From NCBI GenBank assembly GCA_949752735.1, contig OX457042.1, positions 27,406,478 to 27,470,477 on the forward strand: DNA of 64,000 nt, written 5' to 3'. Below the pieces are notes generated by a model, which did not search any database, had not been told where the DNA came from, and saw only the letters and a list, made by a program, of their open reading frames with translations. The position numbers and the translations under genes were made by a program. Of this stretch, positions 22,801-32,000 are shown piece by piece. The first letter of the stretch is position 1. Each line of letters starts with the position of its first letter. The DNA comes from Lumbricus terrestris. Lineage: Eukaryota > Annelida > Clitellata > Crassiclitellata > Lumbricidae.

Positions 22801-23348
22801 TAAGCAAATAAGCAAGTATAAAAAAGAAAACAGTAGCCAAACAGCAGTTAAGCAAATAATATAACAAAGAAATGATTAAATACCAGAATTTATAATGCAG
22901 TTTTTATCGGAGTTTCTGTTACTCTATTTAAATAAAAGATTAAGGGCAGGTGTGTGAGGTTCGTAAAACATACTATAGTACATGTCGCAATGCATACTCA
23001 CATAAATACAAGGTTATGATATTTTTAAATTACGGATGCCATATTAGATATTTATTTAACATCTAAGTGATTGCCATTGATGCAAAGGTGAGTAATTCAC
23101 GAGTGTTGATGAAAGGTGAGAAATTATCGTATTTACCTGTGCAGGTGTTCTAATAAGTCACTTTCAAGTGTGAATAGTCACTTCGTTGTTTTCTCGTTGT
23201 AGGTCGAGTCGTGTCATACAAGAGGCTGCGAGGTGGTGTGTCGTTCCTTCAACAGATTCCCCGTTCGCCAAGCGGCAAAATCCTTCGCAAGGACCTAAAA
23301 TTAGAGGCCGCAAAGACGCCGCCCACAGTGTCAGCAGCATCGCAATAG
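10094..23348 (+). CDS. 4-coumarate-CoA ligase-like acyl-CoA synthetase, 11 exons, N-terminus missing
   Basis: Joined exons: 10094-10191, 12232-12439, 13948-14057, 15339-15544, 16766-16943, 18408-18579, 19502-19608, 19894-20038, 20549-20631, 22076-22241, 23203-23348. All ten introns are GT-AG and every phase matches, giving 538 codons then TAG at 23346. Members of the ANL (adenylate-forming) superfamily activate a carboxylic acid with ATP and load it on CoA. Visible motifs are the P-loop [11 protein letters not shown] (about residues 182-192), YGMTE (325-329), [17 protein letters not shown] (hinge) and [10 protein letters not shown] with the catalytic lysine. Family members are about 540-560 residues, so only some 10-20 N-terminal residues are missing. 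The first exon seen starts with two bases completing a codon, so an upstream exon exists. The C-terminus (AASQ) lacks a peroxisomal SKL-type signal. The substrate (fatty acid, aromatic acid or luciferin-like) cannot be told from sequence. Confidence 0.93.
10649..10965. repeat. Unclassified dispersed repeat, copy 2, flanked by (TG)n
   Basis: Second copy of the repeat at 5320-5670, flanked by (TG)n at about 10578-10641 and 10965-11053. Lies in the intron between exons A and B. Confidence 0.6.
11827..12080 (+). mobile_element. SINE fragment with (CATA)n/(CA)n tail
   Basis: 5'-truncated SINE (about 11827-11972: CTCAAGTCGCCTCGTAGG, CTTCACTTGCAATTG, GGCGTGAAACTCC) followed by CATA repeats and then CA. 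Confidence 0.75.
12232..12439 (+). CDS. Synthetase exon B
   Basis: Acceptor TTTTGACAG, donor GTACGT at 12440. Encodes [13 protein letters not shown] and the helix through [15 protein letters not shown] up to [11 protein letters not shown]. Ends in phase 1. Confidence 0.92.
12472..12740 (+). mobile_element. tRNA-derived SINE, full length
   Basis: The head has a tRNA-like A box (GTGGTGTAGTGGGTATG) and a B box-like GGTTGCAGATTCAAATCC. The body has CAAGTCCTTCACTCGCAATT, and the tail GAGCGCTTCTGAGTAG..CTTGAAGGGGCGCTATA is shared with the local LINEs. Ends in CATA repeats. Starts about 30 bp after the exon B donor. Confidence 0.85.
13425..13905 (+). mobile_element. LINE fragment, C-terminal reverse-transcriptase region
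   Basis: The frame 13431-13787 encodes [36 protein letters not shown] and [14 protein letters not shown], the well-known C-terminal end of non-LTR retrotransposon endonuclease/reverse-transcriptase proteins. The upstream protein is missing (5' truncation). The 3' untranslated tail ends in AAG repeats near 13905. Different LINE type from those with GCGCTATATA ends. Confidence 0.8.
13948..14057 (+). CDS. Synthetase exon C
   Basis: Acceptor TTTTTGAAG, donor GTGTGA at 14058. Encodes [17 protein letters not shown].., the helix-strand where this family usually has an x-RQ-x segment. Restores phase 0. Confidence 0.88.
14075..14217 (-). mobile_element. LINE 3' end, 5' truncated
   Basis: On the minus strand it ends GGGAGCGCCTCTGAGTAG..CTTGAAGGGGCGCTATATAAAT followed by GAATGAATGAATG. 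Only about 120 bp is retained. Lies just after exon C. Confidence 0.75.
14400..15330. other. AT-rich intron, no repeat recognised
   Basis: Intron between exons C and D, very T-rich at about 14860-15260. No exon or mobile element recognised. Confidence 0.4.
15339..15544 (+). CDS. Synthetase exon D, AMP-binding signature
   Basis: Acceptor GGTTTTTCAG, donor GTACGA at 15545. Carries the ATP/AMP-binding P-loop, [20 protein letters not shown] minus-strand SINE begins only about 40 bp after the donor. Confidence 0.95.
15583..15798 (-). mobile_element. tRNA-derived SINE, full length
   Basis: Complete minus-strand copy; B box reads GGTGGATTCGAACCTCGAACC on the plus strand. Overlapping long ORFs are exon D read-through into the SINE and are not coding. 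Confidence 0.85.
16075..16200 (-). repeat. Possible second tRNA-related SINE fragment
   Basis: Minus strand contains GGAGGTCGTGAGTTCAATTC, a B-box-like word, within sequence unlike the main SINE. No copy elsewhere in the window; weak call. Confidence 0.35.
16511..16735 (+). mobile_element. tRNA-derived SINE, full length
   Basis: Head GGTGGTATAGTGGATATG, B box GGTTCGAACCC, tail CTTGAAGGGGCGTTATA followed by A-rich AAATAAATAAA. Ends about 25 bp before the pyrimidine tract of exon E. Confidence 0.85.
16766..16943 (+). CDS. Synthetase exon E
   Basis: Encodes [16 protein letters not shown].. and IDMIQKYK, the A4-type aromatic region of the substrate pocket. Donor GTGATG at 16944. Two in-frame acceptors lie 6 bp apart (TTCAG ending 16759, CTCAG ending 16765). 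Either keeps the frame and changes two residues (LS). Confidence 0.9.
16979..17391 (-). mobile_element. LINE 3' fragment with RT C-terminus
   Basis: The minus frame 17124-17384 encodes [32 protein letters not shown] and [16 protein letters not shown]. These are standard C-terminal words of CR1/L2- or jockey-like reverse transcriptases. The 3' UTR ends GCGCTATATAAATTC and then an AATG-repeat tail. 5' truncated. Confidence 0.85.
17427..17573. mobile_element. hAT-type MITE, second copy
   Basis: Begins CAGGGCTTAAGGTGTGA and ends CTACACTTTACGCACTG. Interior closely matches 4762-4939 (ACTGGACGGTCATGGACAGC). The 8-bp TSD is not preserved. Confidence 0.8.
17795..18015 (-). mobile_element. LINE 3' fragment, diverged
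   Basis: Starts AAAGCTCCTTCAAG..GAAGCGCTCCCGACCCAG on the plus strand, a diverged reverse complement of the LINE 3' end, continuing into decayed coding sequence. Confidence 0.65.
18094..18325 (+). mobile_element. tRNA-derived SINE, best-preserved copy
   Basis: Head GCGGTGCCATAGTGGGTATG, B box GGTTTGAATCC, body TTGGGCAAGTCCTTCACTC, GCTCAGCGCTTC and CAGTGTCCGCGCTGTAGTCG, shared tail ending GGGGCACTATAACAAG, then AAAC repeats. Ends about 80 bp before exon F. Confidence 0.88.
18408..18579 (+). CDS. Synthetase exon F
   Basis: Acceptor T(9)AG, donor GTTAAA at 18580. Encodes [15 protein letters not shown] and [18 protein letters not shown].., including the AAPL turn typical of the family. A GTAAAT inside at 18534 could be mistaken for the donor, but using it would remove the conserved link to YGMTE. 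Confidence 0.9.
18690..18870. mobile_element. Two SINE remnants, opposite strands
   Basis: About 18690-18790 (+) is a degenerate SINE body. About 18797-18870 (-) is a truncated copy, CACCTGTTATAGCGCC followed by CAGAGGCGCTC. Confidence 0.6.
18974..19287. mobile_element. hAT-type non-autonomous element, 314 bp
   Basis: Ends CAATGGTTCCCATCCCG and GGTTGGGAACCACTC, inverted and hAT-like. Perfect 8-bp TSD AATTAATC (18966-18973, 19288-19295). No coding capacity. Lies in the exon F-G intron. Confidence 0.88.
19502..19608 (+). CDS. Synthetase exon G, YGMTE motif
   Basis: Acceptor GTGAACAG, donor GTGAGC at 19609. Encodes [11 protein letters not shown].., the A5 motif that contacts the adenylate, and [11 protein letters not shown]. 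Confidence 0.95.
19786..19880. repeat. (GAT)n/(GGT)n microsatellite
   Basis: Trinucleotide run immediately upstream of the exon H acceptor. Confidence 0.9.
19894..20038 (+). CDS. Synthetase exon H
   Basis: Acceptor TTGTTGTAG, donor GTAGGA at 20039. Encodes [17 protein letters not shown] and DADGWLHTG, the strand region with the conserved GW.HTGD motif continued in the next exon. Confidence 0.95.
20095..20510 (+). mobile_element. LINE fragment with RT C-terminus, second subtype
   Basis: The plus frame encodes [33 protein letters not shown]. The 3' end reads GAGAGGCGCTTTGTAAATCC, followed by a degenerate TATAG tail to about 20510. Confidence 0.75.
20549..20631 (+). CDS. Synthetase exon I, hinge
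   Basis: Acceptor GGCTTGCAG, donor GTTTGT at 20632. Encodes [10 protein letters not shown] and [15 protein letters not shown]: the ATP-ribose-binding aspartate and the hinge where the C-terminal domain rotates. Confidence 0.95.
21105..21540 (-). mobile_element. LINE fragment, same subtype, reverse strand
   Basis: Plus strand reads TATTC repeats then AGATTTATAAAGCGCCTCTCACAGT, the reverse complement of the 3' end at 20395-20415, continuing into decayed coding sequence. Confidence 0.7.
21854..21985. mobile_element. Small mariner-type MITE
   Basis: Termini CAGGGTGCCCCCAAAAA and TTTTTTGGCGCACCCTG are inverted and resemble the mariner ends at 28795-31790. TA precedes the left end; the right flanking TA is not preserved. 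Confidence 0.7.
22076..22241 (+). CDS. Synthetase exon J
   Basis: Acceptor GTGTGTTAG, donor GTAAGA at 22242. Encodes [30 protein letters not shown] and PEELVKYVA, the mobile C-terminal domain. Confidence 0.95.
22316..22590 (-). mobile_element. LINE 3' fragment
   Basis: Plus strand has ATTTATATAGCACCCTTCAAG..CAGAGGCGCTCCCGG. The minus frame encodes [20 protein letters not shown] then TTWNGLPL, as in the copy at 16979. Confidence 0.75.
23203..23348 (+). CDS. Synthetase terminal exon K
   Basis: Acceptor CTCGTTGTAG. Encodes [20 protein letters not shown] then KILRKDL with the catalytic lysine, and a short tail ending AASQ before TAG at 23346-23348. No obvious AATAAA follows closely, so the poly-A site is undefined. 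Confidence 0.93.
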
Positions 23349-25867
23349 ACTGGTGCAGCTGGAGCGTATTGTCATATCTCTTTGAATTGTGTCGTTAATT
23401 ATTATTGCTGTAGCGTATTAATTTGCAACGAACTGCCTATGGATATATAGATGTATTGTCAGGTGTGTCTCTGGCTCCGGTTGCTGTCATTTCAGGACAG
23501 ATGTCTGGTGAATTGAAGAGAGATTTGAGACAGACGCACGGACTATGCTGGAGAGAAAATGAAAGTGAAAATTACAGTTTTTTTACAAGATAATGGTCTT
23601 GTGCTAATTTTATTTTAGAGACAGACTCAGCCAGAACTTGAGTCAGGGCTAGAGTCGGTGAAAGTGCGATGAATTTTTTTCTCTGGCATGGGGCGGGTAG
23701 ATAGACTGAAAACTTCAACGAATCTGCAAATTTACAGCAAATGTGAAACTGATTCTTTTTGGTCAGTTTAAGATCTGTCAGGTTCAATGTAATTATATAT
23801 ATATTTATAGTGTCATGTGAAATACGGCTGCAGTCGTAAATCATGTGAAAAATTTGAAATTCCATGCACTAATTAATGCACTGTTTAGTGTTTACTGAAC
23901 ATTGTTTTACGTGTCCTCCAACGTACTGTGCAGTGTTTTTGCTAGCTGCTGTAATATATGTATTCTTCGTGGTGACTGCATATAACATAAATCGCAAGTT
24001 TAATAACATCAATCCATTTTCAATCATGCTTGCCGATTTGCTCATCTCTACGAATTATTGCCTAATGTAAATGTTTTTATTGCAATTTTAAAGGGCTACC
24101 CCTTTTTGGTTGAGTGAAATTCGTATTTTATTCTGTTTACATATATTTTTGCATTTTTGGTTTTAATTTGGTGCGGATTTCAGCTTTCTGGGTTGGATTT
24201 TAACATTGTGATTTCTTTTCAGTTTGATTGTGTCTTGCTTGTATCGTGTCTTGCTTGTATCGTGTCTTGCTTGTATCGTGTCTTGCTTGTCGAACGTCGT
24301 TTGGAAATAGTTCAAAGATTTTTAAAATATTGTTGTTATTGGAACCGGTGCAAAGAAAAATTATTTTAGCTGATGTTGAAAAATATGTTGCTGTGCTTGA
24401 CGTTTGAGAATCTTGTGCATATAGATTGTTGAATTGAAGATCTGTTGACGTTTAAAGAAGTTGAAGAGAGACATCTATTGAAACCCGCGTGAATTAAACT
24501 GTTCTCCGGTAAAGTATTGTACAGAAATTTTAAGTGCCAACTTCAATTTCTTTCATTTGCTTATTATTGAAACTGTTCCGGTAAAACATTGTACAGCAAT
24601 TCTAAACCATCTTTAATTTCCTTGCTTTGCTGATGACATGTGGAATTGATACGTTTTGTTTTTTGCTGATGCTTAACTGTTGCTGGGATATGATACAGCC
24701 GTGGTATAATGGCACACTAATAAGTATGTGATAATGAATTAAGAAGGAGTTGTGCATTGTTCAAGACCAGTTTTTCAAGTGATTGTTAAGAGATCTGTTT
24801 GTCTATGTATGGCAAGAATTAAGGTCTGCTTCTCTCAGGCTCATTTTGTCTCGATTATTTTTCCAGTTAACTTATTGTAAATGAATAATAGATCATGATG
24901 TGGTGAAGTTTAACGTACGATGGGGCTGGTGAATTTGCGATCTGTTTCGAAGGAAGTGCAAGAGACGGGGGTCGCATGGTGGAACTTGGATGAATCGATG
25001 TTGTAGTAGTTCTTTCCTTTATCCACATATCAGCCGCTTCAAATTGTCCAAGCCCCAAGCAAGTTTTGTAGTTGTTCTTTTCTTTATCCACGTATCAGCC
25101 GTTTCGAATTGTCCAAGCTGCTCCCCCCCATCTTTTGTGGCCTCGTGTTGTGTGGCTATGGCTTTTGTGGCATCTTCTTTTATTGCCTTGCCTTCTGTGA
25201 CCTCGGTTTTGTGACCTCTGCTGTTTCCGCCTTGCCCTACATTTGCTTTGTGTATTTATGACATTGCTTTTTGTGGCTTCGCAATTGTGAACGAATACAT
25301 GCATTGCACGAATGGCATAAATTTGGTTTCGAAGTCTTAAGGATGTCCTAAGAGGTGTCCTATCAGACAGAACGTGCGCTCAAGCTACTGAATTGAAGGG
25401 ATCTTTCTGACTGTGCAATTAATAAATGTCTTAAAATACAATTGAACTGATTTTACGGAAACTGAAGACGATACTATCTTGCTACCGGTAGTTGTGCTGG
25501 TCGAATTGAAATTTAGGTTGAATTCTGTGTTTATTGCTATAGAAGTTTTAATTGAAATGCTTAATAAGAGGCTCAAACGTTCATGAGTATTTTCTATCCA
25601 CCATCCCTAGCAGGGATGGAGGAGGGACGAAGGGAGGGATTGGCGGGGAACAGCCCGAATCCTAAAATTCCCGGACAGGAACAATATTAATATTTATTCT
25701 TTTAGTATCTAAATAATTATTTGCCTAAGTAGGGGTAAAGTTTTAAATTGAAGTTTCCATTCAATCATACTTGAAACGTTACATGGAAAACGGAAGAAAT
25801 TGCAGAGAAGAGCCACCAAATGAGATATGGTGTTACAAGGATTTGAGCTATAACGAAAGGTTAAAAA
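23349..25867. other. 3' flank of the synthetase gene
   Basis: Presumably starts with the 3' UTR. Holds a 16-bp tandem repeat, TGTCTTGCTTGTATCG x about 4 (24233-24290), and a roughly 70-bp direct duplication (25003-25060 and 25068-25126: CTTTATCCAC(A/G)TATCAGCCG). No second gene recognised. A possible AATAAA lies near 25420 but is not assignable. Confidence 0.4.
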
Positions 25868-25869
25868 GG

Positions 25870-26088
25870 TATGTATGTATGTGCACGTGTTATTGCGCCG
25901 CTTCAAGCTCCCTACTCAGAGGCGCTCCCGATTACAGCGCGGACACTGCATTGGAGTTTCACGCCGAAGCGCTGAGCAATTGTGAGCGAAGGACCTGCCC
26001 AAGGTCCAGACGTGGCGACTTGAGGTGGATTCGAACCTGCAACCCTTCGGGTGGAAGGCGACGAACATACCCACTACACCACCGCGAA
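25870..26088 (-). mobile_element. tRNA-derived SINE, full length
   Basis: Complete minus-strand copy with GTGGATTCGAACCTGCAACC (B box) and CCCACTACACCACCGCG (head). Confidence 0.85.
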
Positions 26089-26099
26089 AAATATGTGGA

Positions 26100-27330
26100 A
26101 TAGCACCTTTGGAGAGATGGAGAAATAGATATCTTGTCGAAGTCTACAATAATAATATTATGATCACTTTGAAGCAGGAGGCAGTGCAGAGGTAGATAGG
26201 CCTATGGTTTGTTTAGCTAGCACTAAAGAAGGCAGCGAAGAACTTCAATAGGCCTACCTATAAATTATTTAAGAATGTGAATGGAACATTTGGGTAGGAC
26301 AGTTTATTTGCAGAAGTTGTAGATTTGTGGAATGATTAATATTCAATGCTTTGATGGATAGGCAGCCAGTGCATGCAAGGTATCAGACATGTAAGCCTAG
26401 GTGGTTTTTTTGGCAGAATATATCGGTAAGCCACCAATCATGCGAACAGCAGAACAGACTGATATGAAGGAAAGATGGCGGCTAGTAACCCAGATACGAA
26501 TCATTACCGAAACGACAGTGTAATGTAAATGACAGGTCGAGGATTACTTGGAAAACTGGCTGATTGCATGAAATCGTGCATGAATGACTCCTGTTTAAGA
26601 TGAATTGCTTGCAGTTTGGCTCTGCCCTCCCTGTCCCGCATATATACAGTATGAGAATTTCAGAAAAATAACTGTAGGTGGGGTCAGACGCTTATTTGTC
26701 GGGACGTGGGGTTTACACTGAGGACTAAATACTATGGGGTTATAAGAAACTATAAGAAAGACGGGGGGTCGAACCCCACAGCTCCGGCAATTCTCACCCT
26801 GCGTAGGCCTATGTGCCGGCATTTGACATTGACCTCCGACACGTTTTTCGACATCCAAAAACACCGGCGTATTACCCACTACCCAGCCCTACAGTAGATT
26901 ATAGCAGCGCTGTTGATATGGGGGAGGGTTGCAATATTGTTGATCTGGGGTGCAATGCGTCCAAAGCAATACAGATGATGGTCCGTCATCTGAGTGAAGT
27001 TGCTGTTTAGATGAGGACGTCCCCATTGGTGGCCATCCTCACCTCTTCCTTAGCCGCGACTGGGTCACACCCCCCTAGCCCCATCTGTTTAATCTCCGTG
27101 GACGTCCGACCCATCTGCGCAGGTCTCTGCAAACAAAATGCCAGCAGCAATTGATGAAATCGTTTGGTCGGTCGGTGAGTGGGTGTACGCAGTGTATAGT
27201 GTGCTGTTGATTCATTATGAGATTGACTATTATAGGCCTATGATAAATTGTGACTCTGCAGGCTGTTCGGAAAAATAAACTATGCCAATTAAACAGCTGG
27301 ATGTTTACTGAACAGTCAAGTTTGCTCGCC
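26100..27330. other. No recognisable gene
   Basis: Mixed-composition sequence with short ORFs only. Confidence 0.35.
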
Positions 27331-27339
27331 AGGAACATA

Positions 27340-27535
27340 TCATCATATCATCGTCATCATCGCCGTCGTCTTCGTCGTCGTCGTAGTCATCGTCGTCGTC
27401 GTCACCATCATCATCATTTCATCAATGTCATCGTCGTCATCATCATCGTCATCATCATCATCATTGTTGTCATAATCATCATCATCACCACCACAACCAC
27501 CACGATCATCATCATCATCAGCAGCAGCATCTTCG
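27340..27535. repeat. (CAT/CGT)n low complexity
   Basis: Trinucleotide-rich run, followed by CAGCCAGTCATTCAATCAG short repeats to about 27600. Confidence 0.9.
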
Positions 27536-28009
27536 TCCATCAGTCAGCCAGTCATTCAATCAGCCAGTCATTCAATCAGCCAGTCAGCCCTCCAGCCGGT
27601 GAGTGAGTCAGTTTGATCAAGCATATCTAATATTGCTGGTGGAGAGAACAGGAAACAGAACGACCGGAAGCAATCGCTGAAATAATATTTCCATATCAGA
27701 TTCTATGGTTGCTCTCCTGTTCGACAACGACCCTCTCCCTGAAGCTTCTTCCATCTCTTCCGCTACCATCCATCGCCTCTTCCTCTTCCTCTTAGTTCTT
27801 ACAGTACCACCCCTCCATTTTCTTCACCTGCCGTCTCCCTAGCTCTATCCTGCCGTCTCCCTCGGTCTCGTTTTTGTCTTCGCATCCCTTCACGTGGACT
27901 TCATTCTTCTTACATTTCCATCTCTACTATTCCTCTTCCTCGAAATTATTATTTTGATCATTCTCCTTCCTTCTCCTGAATTTAATTCTTGCTTCTCGTT
28001 CGCTTCTCG

Positions 28010-28500
28010 TAGGCGTCATCCTCATTCTCTCGCATCCTCTTGACTCATACGTCCGTCCTTCTGCTCTCACTTTTCTCCTCCTCCTCCTCCTCGTCTTCCT
28101 CCTCCTCCTCCTCGTCTTCCTCCTCCTCCTCCTCCTCTGACCTCTTCCTCCTCTGACCTCTTCCTCTTACACCTCCTCCTTTCCCTCTTTCTCATTTTCC
28201 TCTTCTACCTCGTCCTCTTCTTCTTTCTCCTCCTCCTCTTCTTAGTCAATCCTCGTCCTCCTCAATTTCATCTTTTCATTCTCACCCTCGTCCTCTTCCT
28301 CCTCCTCCTCCTCCTCCTCCTCCTCCTCTTCCTCCTCTTTCTCCATCTCTTTCTTCTTCTCTTCCTCTTCCTTCTCAACCTCTTCCTCCTCTTCTTCTTC
28401 TTTTTCCTTCTCCTCCTCTTCATCAACCTCTTCCTCCTTCTTCCTCATCCTGCCCCCTATTTCCTCCCTGCTCCATCTTCTCCTTCTCCTCCTGGTTCTG
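28010..28500. repeat. Long polypyrimidine tract (TCC/CTT)n
   Basis: Nearly 500 bp of C and T on the plus strand. Mirror-symmetric stretches could form H-DNA. The acidic ORF on the other strand is an artefact. Confidence 0.9.
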
Positions 28501-28949
28501 CTGCCATGTGCTGTCCGTCTGTCTGTTTGTCTACCACTCGTGTGATGAGACATGATTATATATATATATAATATTATATATAACATATACATTATATATA
28601 TCTATATATATATATATCAGCCACTAGACGACTATCCTTGGCGACACTTCCCATCTGCGTCCGCAACATCCGCATCCACGACTACAGCCATCCTCCTCCT
28701 CTTCATCCTCCTCCTCCGTCATAAAGCCATAAAATGCTTAGCAATCACCCATGACGACCACGCATGCACGCACACGCGAGCAGACGTGAATATACAGGGT
28801 GCGGCCAAAAAAAATAACCCATTACGAAAATTGCGATTTCTCGAAAACCGCTGAATATTTTCTTACAAATATTTTCATTCTTATTCGTAACATATTTCTG
28901 CATATTATTTGAAAATTTTATGTCAGTAGCTTTATATTTGTGATCATGA

Positions 28950-29690
28950 CATCAGGCAGAAGAAAGAACTGCATTTTTTTCAATTTAACACGGCATTCAC
29001 GAAATAGGAAATCATAATTTTACATAAAGTAGCCTGCAGTGTGCCATAATAAGGTTTTCTTCACCGATGAAAAGATCTTTTACATCAATCCACCCATTAA
29101 TATACTCAAAACAACCGCGTCTGGGCGAAGAAGAAAAAAGCCGATAGGCCTATCCATCCAAGCCGCCTGTTGGTCGAGAGAGCCAAGTTCTCTCCCAACA
29201 TCATGGTTTCTGCAGGTATCAGCTATGACGGCAAAGGACGCTTGCATTTCATTGACGAGAAGGCCAAAATCAATGCTAAGTATAGCCTACGTGGAGAATC
29301 TATTGCCTAAGCTTGTCGATGACTGTCACACTGTCTTGGAAAATCAGTTAACTTTTCAGCAAGATGGAGCGCCCGCTCACGGCGCCAAGCTGGCCCAAGA
29401 TTGGTTAACAAGTCACTGTCCGGACTTCATCGACAAGGATTCATGGCCGCCAAATTCCCCAGATATGAACCCACTCGACTATGCTGTCTGGGGTGCAATG
29501 CTTGAGACTTACAACAAACTTCCCACAAAGCCAGAGAACATTTTCTGAACTGAAAACTACGCTGCAAATCATCTGGAATGACTTGCCACTTGAGACCATT
29601 CAGAAGTCTGTTCTGGGCTTTCGGAAACGTCTGCAAGCTTGTGTAAAAGCAAACGGTGGTCACTTCGAACATTCATTGCACAAAACTTAA
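28950..29690 (+). pseudogene. mariner transposase remnant (DD37D)
   Basis: An N-terminal scrap near 28955 reads TSGRRKNCIFF then stops. A large deletion removes most of the DNA-binding half. From 29039 the catalytic part is visible: FTDEKIF (first D), QQDGAPAH (second D) and SPDMNPLDYAVWG (third D). The second and third D are separated by 37 residues, i.e. DD37D rather than the classic DD34D. About 29170-29280 shifts frame and back, and another shift near 29540 moves the C-terminus (LKTTLQIIWNDLP) to a second frame. Non-functional. Confidence 0.85.
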
Positions 29691-29808
29691 CAGTTTGGCC
29701 TAATATTGTCAATAACAAAAAGTAACCTTGCGCTTTGTTACATTTCTGTTTGCGTCGCTTCTTTGTTACTTATTGCTGCTATTGCTGTCACTAAATGTCT
29801 GTTGAAAT

Positions 29809-31597
29809 CACTGGCGGAGACCTAGGGGGGGACAGGGGGGGACGGTCCCCCCCAATGGAGGCGTTGGGGGGACGGCCCATGCATTTGTCCCCCCCAATGT
29901 TTAAGCGTTAGGGCATTTACACAAACACGTCAGTAGAGTTCTAGAGAAAGAAAACTTTAGCAGATGAAGTTCATATTTCTAATGATATGAATTCCCGGGC
30001 AATCCGGGCTCTAACCAATAGTTATTTAGTCCCACGTTGAGCAGTTTGCGAACATTATACTGTGTGGATAAGATACCTATTTTAACATATTACCGGTTAT
30101 TATAAAAACCTTGCCAACACCCAACGTCACAACTGATATAAAATTTATGGACTCCATCAGGATAAGGGAAGTTCAAATTCCCCAACTTAGGATTGTGGCA
30201 TGTTCTTAATAGCACTTGGCTGAAAGTGTTAGGTAAAGGCACAACAGACCTGTGTTCTAAATGCCAATTGCCTGAAACAACTGAGCATACGCTGCTTGCG
30301 TGTATAACGAATGATATACCAATCTTACTACTCAAAAAATGCGAGGAGAAAAAGGTGAAATGCACAGTTAAAAATCTTTAAAGACGTCAACAGCCTTTGT
30401 AGCTATAAGATGTCGTTAAACTTCTGATTAATAATCATAAATAACGCCACAACGTCATAATCGGGCTTCTGCTACATTTCCCTCAGGTTTCCTTCCGGCT
30501 AGAATCAACCCCCAGTTGCACATTGGGAATAATATGGAAAGTAAGTAAGTTAGTATGTAAGTATTTTGTTTATTACCGGGTACTCCTCTTGAAAACGAAC
30601 AATGTGACAAAGAACATCGTTATTATACATCGGATAAACAAAAGGTAATAAAAACGTACGATTTAAAATCCCAAGTTAAATGTAATATAATTACTAAACT
30701 ATTATCATCAAGCAAGTTAACTATTATTTTTTTAAACAGAAAATTCCAATTGGAGATGTCTCTTACACACCTCTTTTAACTTTGCTAAATTATTGTCATC
30801 AAACAAGTTAACTATTATTTTTTTAAACAGAGAATTCCAATTGGAGATGTCTCTTACACACCTCTTTTAACTTTGCTAAATTATTGTCATCAAACAAGTT
30901 AACTATTATTTTTTTAAACAGAGAATTCCAATTGGAGATGTCTCTTACACACCTCTTTTAACTCTACTAAACTATTATCTTCAAACAAGTTAACTAGTAT
31001 TATTGTTTTAAACGGAGAATTCCATTTGGAGATGTCTCTTACACACATCTTTTAATTTTACTAAAGTTATATCATCAGACAATTTAACTATTATTTTTAA
31101 ACAGAGAATTCCAATTGGAGATGTTTCTTACACACCTCTTTTAACTTTACTGAACTATTATCATCAAACAAATTAACTATTATTTTTTAACAGAGAATTC
31201 CAATTGGAAATGTCTCTTACACACCTCTTTTAACTTTACTATTCTATTATCATCAAACTAAGTGAACTATTTTTTTAAACAGAAAATTTCTGTTGGAGGT
31301 GTCTCTTACACACCTCTTTTAACTTTACTAAACAATTATCAATTCAAAGCATTTCGACATTGGCGGGGACACTTTTGAAGTCTTAAACAAAGACTATAAG
31401 CACTAAAATGACGAGAAAATTTGTTAATATGACTACCTGAAATGCTACCATTGTAGTGCTGAAAATCAAACTTTTTCGAAGTTTGGGGGCATATCTCCCT
31501 GCCCAAATCCTCCCCTGCGAGGCGCTTCCTGCCTCGGCGATCGTCATTCGGCCGCTCGTCCGTCCCCCACAAAGTTCGGACCAGGTCTCCGCCTATG
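29809..31597. mobile_element. hAT-like element nested in the mariner
   Basis: Termini CACTGGCGGAGACCT and AGGTCTCCGCCTATG are inverted with two mismatches. A perfect 8-bp TSD GTTGAAAT lies at 29801-29808 and 31598-31605. Interior: a G-run segment (29822-29900), a scrap with CSKCQLPETTEHTLLAC (about 30258-30308) like the terminal zinc-finger of LINE proteins, and a 90-bp tandem array. No transposase. Confidence 0.88.
30690..31335. repeat. Tandem array, about 90-bp unit, 7 copies
   Basis: The word CCTCTTTTAAC starts units at about 30770, 30861, 30952, 31046, 31135, 31224 and 31313, giving periods of 91, 91, 94, 89, 89, 89. Each unit has GAATTCCAATTGGAGATGTC. AT-rich. Confidence 0.92.
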
Positions 31598-32000
31598 GTT
31601 GAAATGAAAATAACATTGTTTCACTTCAGGGTTGCACCATTTTGGTGTTCATGAATCGAATTTCATTATATTTAGCCAAGTGGTAGATAGATATGTGTCA
31701 AATAGACTGGCGAAGTTTTATAACAAAATATTCAGCGGTTTTTGAGAAATCGCGATTTTCGTAATGGGTTATTTTTTTGGCCGCACCCTGTATATATATA
31801 TATATGATTATATATATATGTGATTTTATATACGTGAATATATATATACATACATGATTATATATATATATGATTTTATATGTACGATGTATATATAATT
31901 GAAACGTGTTCTCGCCTTTATTGGTTACTGCGATGCGCTTTTGTTGGTGGAGCTGAAAGTGACACTCGTGTTCCAAACGGGATGCATGGTCTGCAGTCGA

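Larger units (their letters stand above)
28795..31790 (+). mobile_element. mariner-type DNA transposon, interrupted
   Basis: Inverted ends of about 63 bp: CAGGGTGCGGCCAAAAAAA at 28795 and its complement ending at 31790, flanked by TA (28793-28794, 31791-31792), in TA-rich DNA. Subtracting the nested element 29809-31597 and one 8-bp TSD leaves about 1.2 kb, the usual mariner length. Contains a broken DDD transposase. Confidence 0.92.

Noticed and set aside
26750..26890. tRNA or SINE on the minus strand (GGGGTTCGACCCC with TAGTGGGTAATACG)
   Set aside because: Box spacing of about 110 bp and no cloverleaf; no second copy in the window.
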